A stretch of DNA of 64,000 bases from Tianweitania sediminis (GCF_017813335.1 NZ_JAGIYY010000002.1:496001-560000), one strand, 5' to 3'. Positions 34,641-43,542 are shown, counted from the first letter of the stretch. Notes: generated by a model not told the origin, from the letters alone. Made by a program: numbers and translations.

Positions 34641-35210
34641 ATGACTCTGTTTCGCACGGCGGAGCCTGCGGCCGAGCCGGTGACGCTTGCGGATGTGAAG
34701 GCGCATCTGCGCCTCGACGGCGACCGTGAGGATGCCCTGCTTTCGGGCCTGATCAAGGCGGCTCGGTGCGAGGTGGAGCGGGCAACGGGCTGCGCGCTGC
34801 TGACGCAGGAATGGCGCTTGTTGCTCGACCGGTGGCCGCGCTCGAACCTCGTTGTTTTCAGCATCCATCCCGTGCGGGCCGTTGTAGCCATCACGGTTTT
34901 TGATGGGGACGGGCACCCGACGGTGCTCGACCCCGGCAGCATTCTCCTCGACGGAACAACGCGACCGGCTCGCTTGCTGATTGAAGCGCCGCCCGCGCCG
35001 GGCAAGGCTTTGAGCGGCATCGAGATCGACCTGCGGGCTGGCTTCGGCGACGCGGGCACGGATGTGCCTGATCTCCTGAAGCGCGCGGTGATCCTGCTTG
35101 CAGCACACTGGTTCGAATTCCGCACGGAACTGGAACCGGCCGCACGGCCCGCTTCCTTCCCCCGCGGCTATGAGCGGCTGATCGCACCTTACCAGACTCG
35201 GAGGCTTTGA
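34641..35210 (+). CDS. GTA g6, head-tail connector
   Basis: The 189-residue protein starts MTLFRTAEPAAEPVTLADVKAHLR, the usual opening of gp6-like head-tail connector proteins, and includes DREDALLSGLIKAARCEVE and LLKRAVILLAAHWFEFRTE. It forms a ring below the portal. GAGGGGAAAA precedes the ATG at 34641. It is the first gene after the internal terminator. Its stop shares one base with the g7 start. Confidence 0.88.
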   Translation: MTLFRTAEPAAEPVTLADVKAHLRLDGDREDALLSGLIKAARCEVERATGCALLTQEWRLLLDRWPRSNLVVFSIHPVRAVVAITVFDGDGHPTVLDPGSILLDGTTRPARLLIEAPPAPGKALSGIEIDLRAGFGDAGTDVPDLLKRAVILLAAHWFEFRTELEPAARPASFPRGYERLIAPYQTRRL

Positions 35211-35545
35211 TGCGGCTTCAGTTCGTGGATCCCGGGCGGTTTCGAACGCAACTCGCACTGGAACAAGCCGTGCTCACCGACGACGGAGCGGGCGGTCATG
35301 CGGAAAGCTGGACCGAAATCGGCTGGATCTTTGCCGCGCTGGAGCCGGTGCGCGCTCAGATGCGGTTCGGCGGTGATCAAACGCTGGAAAGCGTGACGCA
35401 CACCGTGACCCTGCGCTTGCGCGACGATGTGGCAAGCGGCATGCGCTTCCGAAGAGGCGACCGCCATTTCCGGATCCTGACGGTGCACGATCCGGATGAA
35501 GGCGGGCGTTACCTTGTTTGCAGAACGGAGGAGCAAGGGCGGTGA
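35210..35545 (+). CDS. GTA g7, head-tail adaptor (stopper)
   Basis: The 111-residue protein begins MRLQFVDPGRFRTQLALEQ and contains WTEIGWIFAALEPV and RHFRILTVHDPDEGGRYLVCR, the pattern of phage head closure/adaptor proteins of the SPP1 gp16 type. It caps the connector and joins head to tail. The ATG at 35210 overlaps the g6 stop. Confidence 0.88.
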   Translation: MRLQFVDPGRFRTQLALEQAVLTDDGAGGHAESWTEIGWIFAALEPVRAQMRFGGDQTLESVTHTVTLRLRDDVASGMRFRRGDRHFRILTVHDPDEGGRYLVCRTEEQGR

Positions 35546-35733
35546 ATGTCAGATATTCTTTGACGATGGACGGTATGATGCGGGCGCTTCGAGCAACGCT
35601 GCACCAGCTCCAGGAAGATGCGGACGTTGCCGAGAGCAGCAGACGGGACATGGAAGATCGTGCCGGCGCGCCTCCAAGGCGGGGTCAACGGCAACAGCGG
35701 GAGGTGACGCATCGTGGCAGCCGCAGCGCTTGA
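35542..35733 (+). CDS. small basic protein between GTA g7 and g8
   Basis: A GTG at 35542, overlapping the g7 stop by 4 nt, opens a 63-codon frame ending at 35733, which overlaps g8 by 20 nt. The product reads VNVRYSLTMDGMMRALRATL at the start and is charged and helical afterwards, with a very basic end. RcGTA has no numbered gene here, but a short gene at this place with a similar xxSMDGMxRALR start is something I recall from Hyphomicrobiales clusters. The tight overlaps on both sides support it. A function cannot be given. Confidence 0.5.
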   Translation: MNVRYSLTMDGMMRALRATLHQLQEDADVAESSRRDMEDRAGAPPRRGQRQQREVTHRGSRSA

Positions 35734-36121
35734 ACTGCAGAAGGCAATCTTTGCTGCGCTGAAAGCTGATCCTGCCGTGAGCGCGATCGTGGGCAACCGC
35801 ATCCACGATCATGCCCCGGCGAATGTTGCGTTTCCTTATCTCACCTTCGGGCGCACCAGCTCCTTCGACTGGAGCACGGGAACGGAAATCGGCACCGAAC
35901 ACCTGTTCACCATCCATGTCTGGTCGAAGGCCAAGGGCAAATCGGAAACATTGGAGCTGATGGGACGGGTGGAGGAGATCCTGCGCGACGGATCGCTCGC
36001 GCCGCAAGGCCATCATCTTGTCAACCTGACGCCGGATTTCGCGGAATCGCGTTTCGACGAGGAGCTTTCGCTCCATCACGGCCTGCTGCGCTACCGCGCG
36101 GTGACCGAGCCGACTGACTAG
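35714..36121 (+). CDS. GTA g8, tail terminator-type protein (DUF3168)
   Basis: The 135-residue protein starts at a GTG with GGGAGGTG upstream. It begins MAAAALELQKAIFAALKADP and has VGNRIHDHAPANVAFPYLTFG and HLFTIHVWSKAKGKSETLELMGRVEE, the core of DUF3168. In RcGTA gp8 forms the tail terminator ring at the end of the tail tube. Length is normal for the family. Confidence 0.9.
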   Translation: MAAAALELQKAIFAALKADPAVSAIVGNRIHDHAPANVAFPYLTFGRTSSFDWSTGTEIGTEHLFTIHVWSKAKGKSETLELMGRVEEILRDGSLAPQGHHLVNLTPDFAESRFDEELSLHHGLLRYRAVTEPTD

Positions 36122-36153
36122 GCCACTACCACTTCAATCTTCGGAGCCAAAAA

Positions 36154-36567
36154 ATGGTTGCTCAGCGGGGCAGGGATCTGCTCGTCAAAATGGATGCGGC
36201 CGCGAATGGCACATTCAGCACGGTGGCAGGTTTGCGCACCAAGCGGCTCGCCTTCAACAGCGAAACCGTGGACATTACGGATGCGGACTCAAGCGGCCGC
36301 TGGCGCGAACTGCTGGCTGCCGCCGGCATTCAGCGGGCGTCACTGAGCGGGGCCGGCATCTTCAAGGACGCGGCTTCGGACGCTGCGATCCGGTCCACCT
36401 TCTTTTCCGGCGCCATCGTGCGGTGGCAACTGGTGCTGCCCGACTTCGGCACGGTGGAAGGGCCATTCCAGATCGCGGCGCTGGAATATTCCGGAGCGCA
36501 TGACGGTGAGATTGCCTTCGAGATCGCGCTTGAATCAGCCGGCGCAATCGGGTTCGCATCACAATGA
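36154..36567 (+). CDS. GTA g9, major tail (tube) protein
   Basis: The 137-residue protein begins MVAQRGRDLLVKMD and contains RLAFNSETVDITDADSSGRWREL, typical of TP901-1-like tail tube proteins, and LEYSGAHDGEIAFEIALESAG at the end. It polymerises into the tail tube. CGGAG lies about 8 nt before the ATG at 36154. It overlaps g10 by 4 nt (ATGA). Confidence 0.92.
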   Translation: MVAQRGRDLLVKMDAAANGTFSTVAGLRTKRLAFNSETVDITDADSSGRWRELLAAAGIQRASLSGAGIFKDAASDAAIRSTFFSGAIVRWQLVLPDFGTVEGPFQIAALEYSGAHDGEIAFEIALESAGAIGFASQ

Positions 36568-36893
36568 ATGTGAACAAGCGACGCGGCGAGGTGGCAGCGC
36601 GCCTCGATAACCGCGATTACCGGCTTTGCCTGACGCTGGGGGCGCTGGCGGAACTGGAAAGCGCCTTTGCCGCAACCGATCTGCGCGCGCTGGTGGAGCG
36701 CTTCTCAAGCGGAACGCTGTCGGCCACTGACATGATCGCGATCCTGGGCGCCGGGCTGCGCGGCGGCGGCAACCCCGTGGAAGACGAGACGGTGGCGCGG
36801 ATGCACTGCGACGACGGCGTGGCAGGCTACGCGCGCATGGTCAGCGACCTGCTCCAAGCAACATTCGGGAGCAACGCGCCCGCAAACCCTTGA
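36564..36893 (+). CDS. GTA g10, tail assembly chaperone
   Basis: The 109-residue protein begins MNVNKRRGEVAARLDNRDYRLCLTLGALAELE and belongs to the gene transfer agent g10 family of tail chaperones. It occupies the site that in lambda-like phages holds gene G, just before the tape measure gene. The heptamer A-AAC-CCT occurs in frame directly before its TGA, so a -1 shift would carry ribosomes into g10.1 (see that feature). Confidence 0.85.
   Translation: MNVNKRRGEVAARLDNRDYRLCLTLGALAELESAFAATDLRALVERFSSGTLSATDMIAILGAGLRGGGNPVEDETVARMHCDDGVAGYARMVSDLLQATFGSNAPANP
36884..36890 (+). other. candidate -1 ribosomal frameshift site A-AAC-CCT
   Basis: In the g10 frame the codons are GCA AAC CCT TGA. 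The bases A AAC CCT fit the X-XXY-YYZ pattern for -1 slippage; after the shift the reading is AAA CCC TTG ATA, which is exactly the open frame of g10.1. A stop codon immediately follows the heptamer. Frameshifts at this place are conserved in long-tailed phages (lambda G/GT). Confidence 0.5.
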
Positions 36894-37120
36894 TAGCCGC
36901 AGCAGGCGCGACGGTGCCCCGTCAACACGAGGCGTTTCCCTGGGAACGCGCGATGGCGCTCGGGCTAGGTCTGCTGCGGCTGAGGTCGGCTGACTTCTGG
37001 ATGATGACCCCACGTGAACTGGCGGCTGCCTTGCAGCCGCTCACCGGCGGCGACCCGGCAGAGGCCATGCCGCGCCACGAACTCGACCGCTTGATGCAAC
37101 AATTTCCCGACGGAGCATAA
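36890..37120 (+). CDS. GTA g10.1, tail assembly chaperone extension (rcc01693-like)
   Basis: The 76-codon frame encodes FPWERAMALGLGLLRLRSADFWMMTPRELAAALQ-type sequence (described here by its start and end), recognisable as the small phage protein family of RcGTA g10.1. It has no good independent start: TTG at 36890 overlaps the g10 stop without a ribosome-binding site, and the GTG at 36914 is preceded only by a weak purine run. It could be made by re-initiation or as a g10-g10.1 fusion through -1 frameshifting, like the G-T part of lambda GT, whose T domain binds the tape measure. Confidence 0.82.
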   Translation: MIAAAGATVPRQHEAFPWERAMALGLGLLRLRSADFWMMTPRELAAALQPLTGGDPAEAMPRHELDRLMQQFPDGA

Positions 37121-37131
37121 GGAGCAACCCC

Positions 37132-37671
37132 TTGGCTGAAGACATCCGAGTGCGCATCGAAGCGGATGCCGCTCCCTTTCTTGCGACACTCGAAAACCTC
37201 AAATCGCTTTCGACGAGCTTTGGCGCGGAACTGACCGGCGCGCTAAAGGGCGCCGCCGTCAGCGGGCGTTCGCTCGATGACATCTTACGGCGTCTTGCAT
37301 CCAACCTTGCAGGACGTGCTCTGAACCTCGGATTAGCGCCGCTGCGGCAGATGGCGGGCTCGATGATGTCGGGCTTGTTTGGTGGCGCGGCGAGTGTCGT
37401 GCCGTTTGCCAAAGGCGGCGTGGTGGCATCGCCGAGCTACTTTCCCATGGGGCACAACCTCGGTCTCATGGGAGAAGCCGGTGCGGAAGCGATCCTGCCC
37501 CTGGCACGAGGCGCCGATGGCCGCCTTGGGGTCGCAGCCGGCGGCAGCACGCCAAGCGTTCATGTCACCTTCAACGTCACGGCAACCGACGCGGCATCGT
37601 TCCGCAAATCGGAAGCGCAGGTCACCGGCATGCTCGCGCAGGCCGTTCGCCGCGGCACGCGCGGTCTCTAG
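37132..37671 (+). CDS. GTA g11, tail tape measure protein
   Basis: The 179-residue protein starts at TTG 37132, with AAGGAG about 8 nt upstream. The N-terminal part is helical (RIEADAAPFLATLENLKSL), followed by a hydrophobic region MAGSMMSGLFGGAASVVPFA and a conserved C-terminal part, KGGVVASPSYFPMGHN and LGLMGEAGAEAILPLARG. It sets the tail length; the short size agrees with short tails of gene transfer agents. It follows g10/g10.1 as in all long-tailed phages. Confidence 0.9.
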   Translation: MAEDIRVRIEADAAPFLATLENLKSLSTSFGAELTGALKGAAVSGRSLDDILRRLASNLAGRALNLGLAPLRQMAGSMMSGLFGGAASVVPFAKGGVVASPSYFPMGHNLGLMGEAGAEAILPLARGADGRLGVAAGGSTPSVHVTFNVTATDAASFRKSEAQVTGMLAQAVRRGTRGL

Positions 37672-37679
37672 GAGACGTC

Positions 37680-38312
37680 ATGCAGGAGTTTCACGACGCG
37701 TTGTTTCCGACGGCGATCTCCTTTGGCGCAACGGGCGGGCCGGAGCGCAAGGTCGAGATCGTTCAACTGACCTCCGGCAGGGAAGCGCGCAACCTCAGGC
37801 TGCGCCATTCCCGCCGCCGTTATGACGTCGGCACCGGCCTGCGCGCGCTGGCCGATCTTTACGCCGTTCTGGCCTTCTTCGAAGCGCGGCGCGGCTCGCT
37901 GCATCCGTTTCGCTTCCGAGATCCGTTCGACATGAAATCCTGCCTTCCGGACCAGGCGATCACCCCGCTTGACCAGCCGCTCGGGACCCCGGAAGGAGAG
38001 CCTGCGGCTTTTCAACTGGCGAAGACCTACGGAACCGGCGAGGCATCCTACGTGCGTCCGATCCGCAAGATCGTTGCTGGAAGTGTGCGTTGCGCGGTTG
38101 ACGGCGTCGAACTGAGGGAAGATCGCTTCGCCGTTGATCCTGCCACGGGCTTGCTGACGCTGGCGGACCCGGTGGCGCCAGGCGCAGCGCTTACGGCGGG
38201 GTTCGAGTTCCACGTCCCCGTGCGCTTCGACGCAGAACATCTTTCTCTCAGCCTCACCGCCTTCAAGGCGGGGCAGATTCCCAGCATTCCCCTGATCGAG
38301 GTGAGCCTGTGA
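37680..38312 (+). CDS. GTA g12, distal tail protein (DUF2460)
   Basis: The 210-residue protein begins MQEFHDALFPTAISFGATGGPE and has RKVEIVQLTSGREARNLRL, SRRRYDVG and FFEARRGSLHPFRFRDPFDMKS, the DUF2460 signature. It forms the hexameric ring at the end of the tail tube on which the baseplate hub sits. Its stop overlaps the g13 GTG start by 4 nt. Confidence 0.92.
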   Translation: MQEFHDALFPTAISFGATGGPERKVEIVQLTSGREARNLRLRHSRRRYDVGTGLRALADLYAVLAFFEARRGSLHPFRFRDPFDMKSCLPDQAITPLDQPLGTPEGEPAAFQLAKTYGTGEASYVRPIRKIVAGSVRCAVDGVELREDRFAVDPATGLLTLADPVAPGAALTAGFEFHVPVRFDAEHLSLSLTAFKAGQIPSIPLIEVSL

Positions 38313-39160
38313 GCGTTTCCACGCTTTGCCACTGCTGGCGCATCACGCGGCGCGATGGTCACGTTGCGGGGTTCACCGACCACGACACCGCCTTGAGCGT
38401 GGTCGGAACGCACTTTCAGCCGGAAACCGGTCTTTCCGCAAGCGAGGCGCGGGACCGGCTGGGCCTGGCTGCCGATGCGGTGGAGATCGACGGGGCGTTG
38501 ACAGCCTTCGAGATTTCCGAAGAAGCGATCGCGGATGGCGCATACGACGGAGCGGTTGTGGAAACCCTGCTTGTCGACTGGAGCCAGTCGGGAACCGCGA
38601 CGTTGCTGCGCCGCGCCGTGATGGGCAAGATCACGCGCCGGGATGGGCATTTCACCGCCGAACTGCTCAGCCAAAGCGAAAGCCTGGATCGGGTGAATGG
38701 CCGCTTCATCCGCAGAAACTGCGACGCGGTCTTGGGCGACCGCCGCTGCCGGGTCGATCTCGATCGACCAAGCTTTCGAGCCCAAGGAGCGGTGGTTGAG
38801 ACCGAGGGCAGCGACGCGATCCTCGTGAGCGGCCTCGGCGACGCCGCGCATGGCTGGTTTTCCCATGGCCGCCTGACATGGACGAGCGGCAGCAATCTGG
38901 GTCGTAGCGAGCAGGTTCTCGACCATGCGCGCCGCCTTGACGGCGTCCGGCTCGCCTTGTGGCGCGACGGAACGGTCGTTTCGGACACGGGCGACAGCTT
39001 CATCGTCGAGGTGGGCTGTGACAAGCATTTTGCAACCTGCAAAGCGAAGTTCAACAACGTGTTGAACTTCCGTGGCTTTCCGCACCTTCCGGGCAATGAT
39101 GCGGCCTATGGCTATGTCACGGATGGGGTGGTGTTCGACGGCGCCCCGCTTGTGCCATGA
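38309..39160 (+). CDS. GTA g13, baseplate hub protein (DUF2163/BR0599)
   Basis: The 283-residue protein starts at GTG 38309. It contains THxxHCW-like opening LCHCWRITRRDGHVAGFTDHD, a middle part with RNCDAVLGDRRCRVDL and a C-terminal GCDKHFATCKAKFNNVLNFRGFPHLPGND. Four cysteines in the last two blocks are well placed to bind a metal or iron-sulfur centre, as reported for tail hubs of this family. It forms the hub of the baseplate. It overlaps g14 by 4 nt. Confidence 0.9.
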   Translation: MSVSTLCHCWRITRRDGHVAGFTDHDTALSVVGTHFQPETGLSASEARDRLGLAADAVEIDGALTAFEISEEAIADGAYDGAVVETLLVDWSQSGTATLLRRAVMGKITRRDGHFTAELLSQSESLDRVNGRFIRRNCDAVLGDRRCRVDLDRPSFRAQGAVVETEGSDAILVSGLGDAAHGWFSHGRLTWTSGSNLGRSEQVLDHARRLDGVRLALWRDGTVVSDTGDSFIVEVGCDKHFATCKAKFNNVLNFRGFPHLPGNDAAYGYVTDGVVFDGAPLVP

Positions 39161-39615
39161 GAACGGAGGCTTGCATCAATGAGCGGGTCGTCGCGGAAGC
39201 CCTCTCGTGGCGCGGGACACCCTATCGCCATCAGGGTCGCCAGCGCAGCGTGGGCTGCGACTGCCTTGGTTTGATCGTGGGTGTGTGGCAGGGCCTCTAC
39301 GGCAAAGCGCCGGCTATGGTGCCCGACACTTATTCGCTCGATTGGGCGGAAACTGGCGCGGATGGTCTTCTGCTGCAAGCGGCCAGGGCACATTTTCGCG
39401 CCTGCCCGAGCAGTCCAGAGATCGGTGTGCCGGCGCCGGGCAATCTCATGCTGTTGCGCTGGCACGAGAACGCCCCGGCCACACACTGCGCAATTGCCCT
39501 GCCGCAGAACCGCATGATCCACGCTTATGAACGGCATGGCGTGGTTGTGTCGGCGCTCAACCGACACTGGCGCAACCGCATTGCCGGCGTTTTCGCTTTT
39601 CCCGCTCACATCTAG
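39157..39615 (+). CDS. GTA g14, NlpC/P60 cell-wall peptidase
   Basis: The 152-residue protein has the NlpC/P60 catalytic Cys36 in VGCDCLGL and His110 in ATHCAIALP, with GTPYRHQG upstream of the Cys. It is a peptidoglycan endopeptidase in the tail tip that opens the recipient cell wall for DNA delivery. The ATG overlaps the g13 stop. g15 begins after 9 nt. Confidence 0.93.
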   Translation: MRTEACINERVVAEALSWRGTPYRHQGRQRSVGCDCLGLIVGVWQGLYGKAPAMVPDTYSLDWAETGADGLLLQAARAHFRACPSSPEIGVPAPGNLMLLRWHENAPATHCAIALPQNRMIHAYERHGVVVSALNRHWRNRIAGVFAFPAHI

Positions 39616-39624
39616 AGGTGCCGC

Positions 39625-42600
39625 ATGGCAACCATCGTCTTGCAGGCTGCCGGGGCCTTCCTCGGCGGCGCCCTTGGTCCTGCCGGCGCCGTGATCGGCC
39701 GTGCAGCCGGTGCGCTGGCTGGTTATGCCATTGACCAGGCCGTGATCAACGGCACGCGGCGCCTGGAAGGTGGGAGGCTCAATGATCCCCGGCCGTTTTC
39801 AGCGGAAGACGGCGCAGCGCTGCCCCGCGTGTATGGCACGGTACGAGTGGGCGGCACGCTGATCTGGGCGACGCGCTTCGAGGAAGTCGCGACGGCGGAA
39901 CGCACGGGCGGAAAGGGCGGCCCGAAGATCACCAATTACAGCTACTTCGCCAACGTTGCTTTTGCCCTGTGCGAAGGGCCGATCGCCGGCGTGCGCCGGA
40001 TCTGGGCCGACGGGCGCGAACTCGACCAGACCATGTTCGAGGTTCGGGTCTACAAGGGCAGCGAAGACGAATTGCCGGATCCGCTCATCGAGGCCAAGCA
40101 GGGCGAAGGCAACGCTGCGCCTTTTCGTGGCACGGCTTACGTGGTGTTCGACCGCCTTCCGCTGGCGGAGTTCGGCAACCGAATCCCGCAGTTCGGCTTC
40201 GAGGTCCTTCGGCCGACCGGCACTCTCCCGGCAAAGATCAAGGCCGTGACCCTCATCCCGGGATCGACGGAATACGGCCTGTCGCCCAGCCCGGTGACGT
40301 TGACCATTAAGCCCGGCGAAACCGAGATACTCAATCGGCATGTTCTTCATGCCGGCACGGACATCGGGGCTGCCCTCGACGAGTTGCAGGCGCTTTGCCC
40401 GAACCTTGAGCATGTGGGGCTGGTTGCGACCTGGTTCGGCAATGATCTGCGGGCCGGGTCCTGCACCATCCGGCCTATGGTGGCGCAAAAGGACGTGACC
40501 GGTCAGTCGCAGCCCTGGCGGGTATCAGGCTTGGAGCGGGCTGATGCCGAGGAAGTGTCTCGGCATGAAGGCAGCGCGGCCTATGGCGGCGCACCGTCTG
40601 ACCGATCGGTGACGGACGCGATCCTCAACCTGAAAAGGCGGGGACTGAAGGTCACGCTTTACCCCTTCATCATGATGGATGTGCCCCACAACAACACGTT
40701 GCCGGACCCGCATGGTGGCACCGCGCAGCCGCCCTATCCATGGCGCGGCCGCATCACCTGCCATCCGGCGCCGGGAACACCGCAAACAAGCGACGGCAGC
40801 ACTGCGGCGGGGGAGGAGATTGCAGCCTTCGTCGGCAGAGCGGCGTCGAGCGACTTCGCGTTGGAGGACGATACGGTGGCCTTCAACGGCAATCCAGCCG
40901 AATGGAGCTATCGACGCTTCCTGCTCCATTTTGCACATCTGGCAAAGGCGGCCGGCGGCGTCGATGCCTTTCTGATCGGGTCTGAACTGCGCGGACTTAC
41001 AACTGTGCGCGACCACGCGGGCGCTTTTCCCTTCGTTGCGGCACTCATGGATCTCGCCGCGGATGTGCGAGCCCTGCTTGGGCCTGCAACCAAGATCACC
41101 TATGGCGCGGACTGGTCGGAATATTCCGGCTACCAACCGATTGGGAGCGCGGACCGAATCTTTCACCTCGACCCGCTCTGGTCGCATTCTGCCGTGGATG
41201 CGGTCGGCATCGACAACTACATGCCCTTGTCCGATTGGCGCGACAACGATTGGGCCTCCGGCAATCCGGATGGCTTCCAAAGCCAGTATGACGTGGTCGC
41301 GCTGCGCGGCCAAATCGCAAGAGGCGAGGGCTACGACTGGTTCTATGCGAGTCTCGAAGATCGCCACGCCAGGCGGCGCACGCCCATCAGCGACGGTGCC
41401 TACAACAAGCCCTGGATTTATCGCTACAAGGACCTGGTGAGTTGGTGGTCAAACCCCCACCACGACAGGCAAAATGGGGTCGAGGCTGCCACAGCGACAG
41501 ACTGGATCCCTTGTTCCAAGCCAATCTGGTTCACGGAACTGGGATGTCCTGCATCGGACAAGGGCCCCAACCAGCCGAATGTCTTTCCCGATCCGAAATC
41601 GTCTGAAAGCGCTTTTCCCTATTACTCCACCGGCGGCCGTTCGGACCCCGCACAACACAGCTTCATTGCGGCGCATCAGGCGCATTGGGACGGCGATGCG
41701 GAGGGTTTCGAGCGGCAGAACAATCCGCTTTCCCCCATTTACGGCGGACCAATGGTGGATCCCGACCGCATCTACCTTTGGGCCTGGGACGCGCGACCGT
41801 TTCCCGCCTTCCCGTCGCTCGGTGACCAGTGGCGCGACGGCGACAACTGGTTGCTCGGGCACTGGCTCAACGGCCGTTTAAGCACGGCAACAACGGCGGA
41901 CCTGATTGCAGCTGTTCTCCAGGATCACGACCTACCCCTCGCGCAAACCCACGACTCGCCTGGGTCCCTTCATGGCTATGTGATCGAGGAGCCAGGCACG
42001 GCGCGCGAAGCACTGGAGCCGCTCGTGAGTCTTTTCGGCCTCGGCGTGGGCGACGACGGCGGCACCTTGCGCTTCGCGGGACCGACGCCAACGGTGCCGA
42101 TCTCAGTCTCGGAGCTCGTGGTGGAGGACGGCGTACCCGTGGTGGAAAGCACGCGCGCCGGAGAGGGCGAGTTGCCCACCGAACTGACGCTGGGCTTCCG
42201 GGATCCGTTTGCGGCATATCAGGGTGCCACCGCACGCGCGGTGGACCCAGGTCGCACCGGGCTGCGCCAACAGGCGCTCGCGCTCAGCGCCGTGCTTGAA
42301 CCGGATGCGGCCGCGTCGCTCGCTGCCGACCGGCTGCGCGACCATTGGGCAGGACGCGAGGAGATCAGCTTCGCTCTGGAGCCGGGCAGAACCGATGTCA
42401 CGCCGGGCACCACCGTCCGGTTGCCGTTTCAAATACCGAGCGTGGATTTTCTTGTCACCAGTGTCGAAGCAGGCAGCAAGCGCAGCATCCGCGCCAAGCA
42501 GGTCCGGCGCATCGCGTCATCGCCGTGGCGTGTGCGCCGGCCGCTTCAAACGGCAATTGTCGAGCCAATGGCAGGCAGGCCTGCCTCGATCCTGCTCGAC

Positions 42601-43518
42601 CTGCCAATGTTGCCGGGCGAAACCGATCCGGCCCGGCAACTGCGTCTCGCGACCCATGCGAAGCCTTGGAAGACGTTGGCCGTGTTCAGTGCCTCAGGCG
42701 CCGAAGGCTATGTTCAACGAGGAACGGTCGCCGCGCCGGCCACGATGGGCCAGCTTGTTGCGCCGCTTTTCCCCGGACCCGTCGGGCGGATTGACCGGAC
42801 AAACGTGCTCGAAGTCTCGCTTCTACGCGGTGAACTGGCAAACCGAACCCGGCTGGAAGTGCTGAACGGTTCCGGCACAGCCGCGGTGTCCTGTGCGAAC
42901 GGCCAGTGGGAGGTGCTTCAGTTCGAGAGAGCGAAAGAAACCGCCGCCGACACTTGGCAGCTGTCGGCCCTGCTACGGGCGCAACTCGGCACGGAAGATG
43001 CGATGCAGTCGGGCGCTGCCGCTGGAGGATCTTTTGTTCTGCTGAATGATCGCGCCCTGCCGGCTGGCCTGATGTCATCCGAAGTCGGTCTTGAGCGGCG
43101 ATGGCGGATCGGCCCGGCTGGTTATCCGGTCACGGGCGAATACTTCACCCAACTCAGCGCCACAGGAGGGCAGCGGTCGCGCATGCCGTTGGCCCCAGTG
43201 CATCTTCGGGCCAGGAAAACCGCCACGGGATGGTTGCTGACCTGGATCCGCCGCAGCCGAATCGATGCCGACGATTGGGAAGCTTCGGAAATCCCGCTTG
43301 GCGAAGACAGCGAAACCTATCTCGTCGAGATCGCCGCGTCAGGAAGCAGTGAGGTGCGGCGGCGCGTGCAAACCAGCGTGCCCTTCCTCAACTATCCCGT
43401 TGCGGAGGCCGCTTCAGACTTCGGCGGGCTGCCGAACCGCATTGCGGTTGCCGTACGGCAGGTGAGCAGGACCGTCGGAACAGGCATCCCCGCAAAAGCC
43501 GATCTCCCACTATTGTGA
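39625..43518 (+). CDS. GTA g15, tail-tip megaprotein with TIM-barrel domain
   Basis: The 1297-residue protein begins with a Gly/Ala-rich segment (AGAFLGGALGPAGAVIGRAAGALAG), then the baseplate part with PRVYGTVRVGGTLIWATRF and NYSYFANVAFALCEGPIAGVRRIWADG. The middle (about residues 430-720) is the GTA TIM-barrel, a glycoside-hydrolase-like domain with WFTELGCPASDKGPNQPNVF. A phage-tail domain and fibronectin-like C-terminal parts follow. It is the central host-contacting component of the tail tip, equivalent to RcGTA gp15. Length is typical (about 1,300 residues). Confidence 0.93.
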   Translation: MATIVLQAAGAFLGGALGPAGAVIGRAAGALAGYAIDQAVINGTRRLEGGRLNDPRPFSAEDGAALPRVYGTVRVGGTLIWATRFEEVATAERTGGKGGPKITNYSYFANVAFALCEGPIAGVRRIWADGRELDQTMFEVRVYKGSEDELPDPLIEAKQGEGNAAPFRGTAYVVFDRLPLAEFGNRIPQFGFEVLRPTGTLPAKIKAVTLIPGSTEYGLSPSPVTLTIKPGETEILNRHVLHAGTDIGAALDELQALCPNLEHVGLVATWFGNDLRAGSCTIRPMVAQKDVTGQSQPWRVSGLERADAEEVSRHEGSAAYGGAPSDRSVTDAILNLKRRGLKVTLYPFIMMDVPHNNTLPDPHGGTAQPPYPWRGRITCHPAPGTPQTSDGSTAAGEEIAAFVGRAASSDFALEDDTVAFNGNPAEWSYRRFLLHFAHLAKAAGGVDAFLIGSELRGLTTVRDHAGAFPFVAALMDLAADVRALLGPATKITYGADWSEYSGYQPIGSADRIFHLDPLWSHSAVDAVGIDNYMPLSDWRDNDWASGNPDGFQSQYDVVALRGQIARGEGYDWFYASLEDRHARRRTPISDGAYNKPWIYRYKDLVSWWSNPHHDRQNGVEAATATDWIPCSKPIWFTELGCPASDKGPNQPNVFPDPKSSESAFPYYSTGGRSDPAQHSFIAAHQAHWDGDAEGFERQNNPLSPIYGGPMVDPDRIYLWAWDARPFPAFPSLGDQWRDGDNWLLGHWLNGRLSTATTADLIAAVLQDHDLPLAQTHDSPGSLHGYVIEEPGTAREALEPLVSLFGLGVGDDGGTLRFAGPTPTVPISVSELVVEDGVPVVESTRAGEGELPTELTLGFRDPFAAYQGATARAVDPGRTGLRQQALALSAVLEPDAAASLAADRLRDHWAGREEISFALEPGRTDVTPGTTVRLPFQIPSVDFLVTSVEAGSKRSIRAKQVRRIASSPWRVRRPLQTAIVEPMAGRPASILLDLPMLPGETDPARQLRLATHAKPWKTLAVFSASGAEGYVQRGTVAAPATMGQLVAPLFPGPVGRIDRTNVLEVSLLRGELANRTRLEVLNGSGTAAVSCANGQWEVLQFERAKETAADTWQLSALLRAQLGTEDAMQSGAAAGGSFVLLNDRALPAGLMSSEVGLERRWRIGPAGYPVTGEYFTQLSATGGQRSRMPLAPVHLRARKTATGWLLTWIRRSRIDADDWEASEIPLGEDSETYLVEIAASGSSEVRRRVQTSVPFLNYPVAEAASDFGGLPNRIAVAVRQVSRTVGTGIPAKADLPLL

Positions 43519-43542
43519 TCAACCAACTGAAAGGAGTGCAAC

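Noticed and set aside
34641-34641. A separate promoter for the GTA tail genes in the gap after the capsid gene
   Set aside because: Only 82 nt lie between g5 and g6, mostly taken by the hairpin, and no -35/-10 pair is visible.
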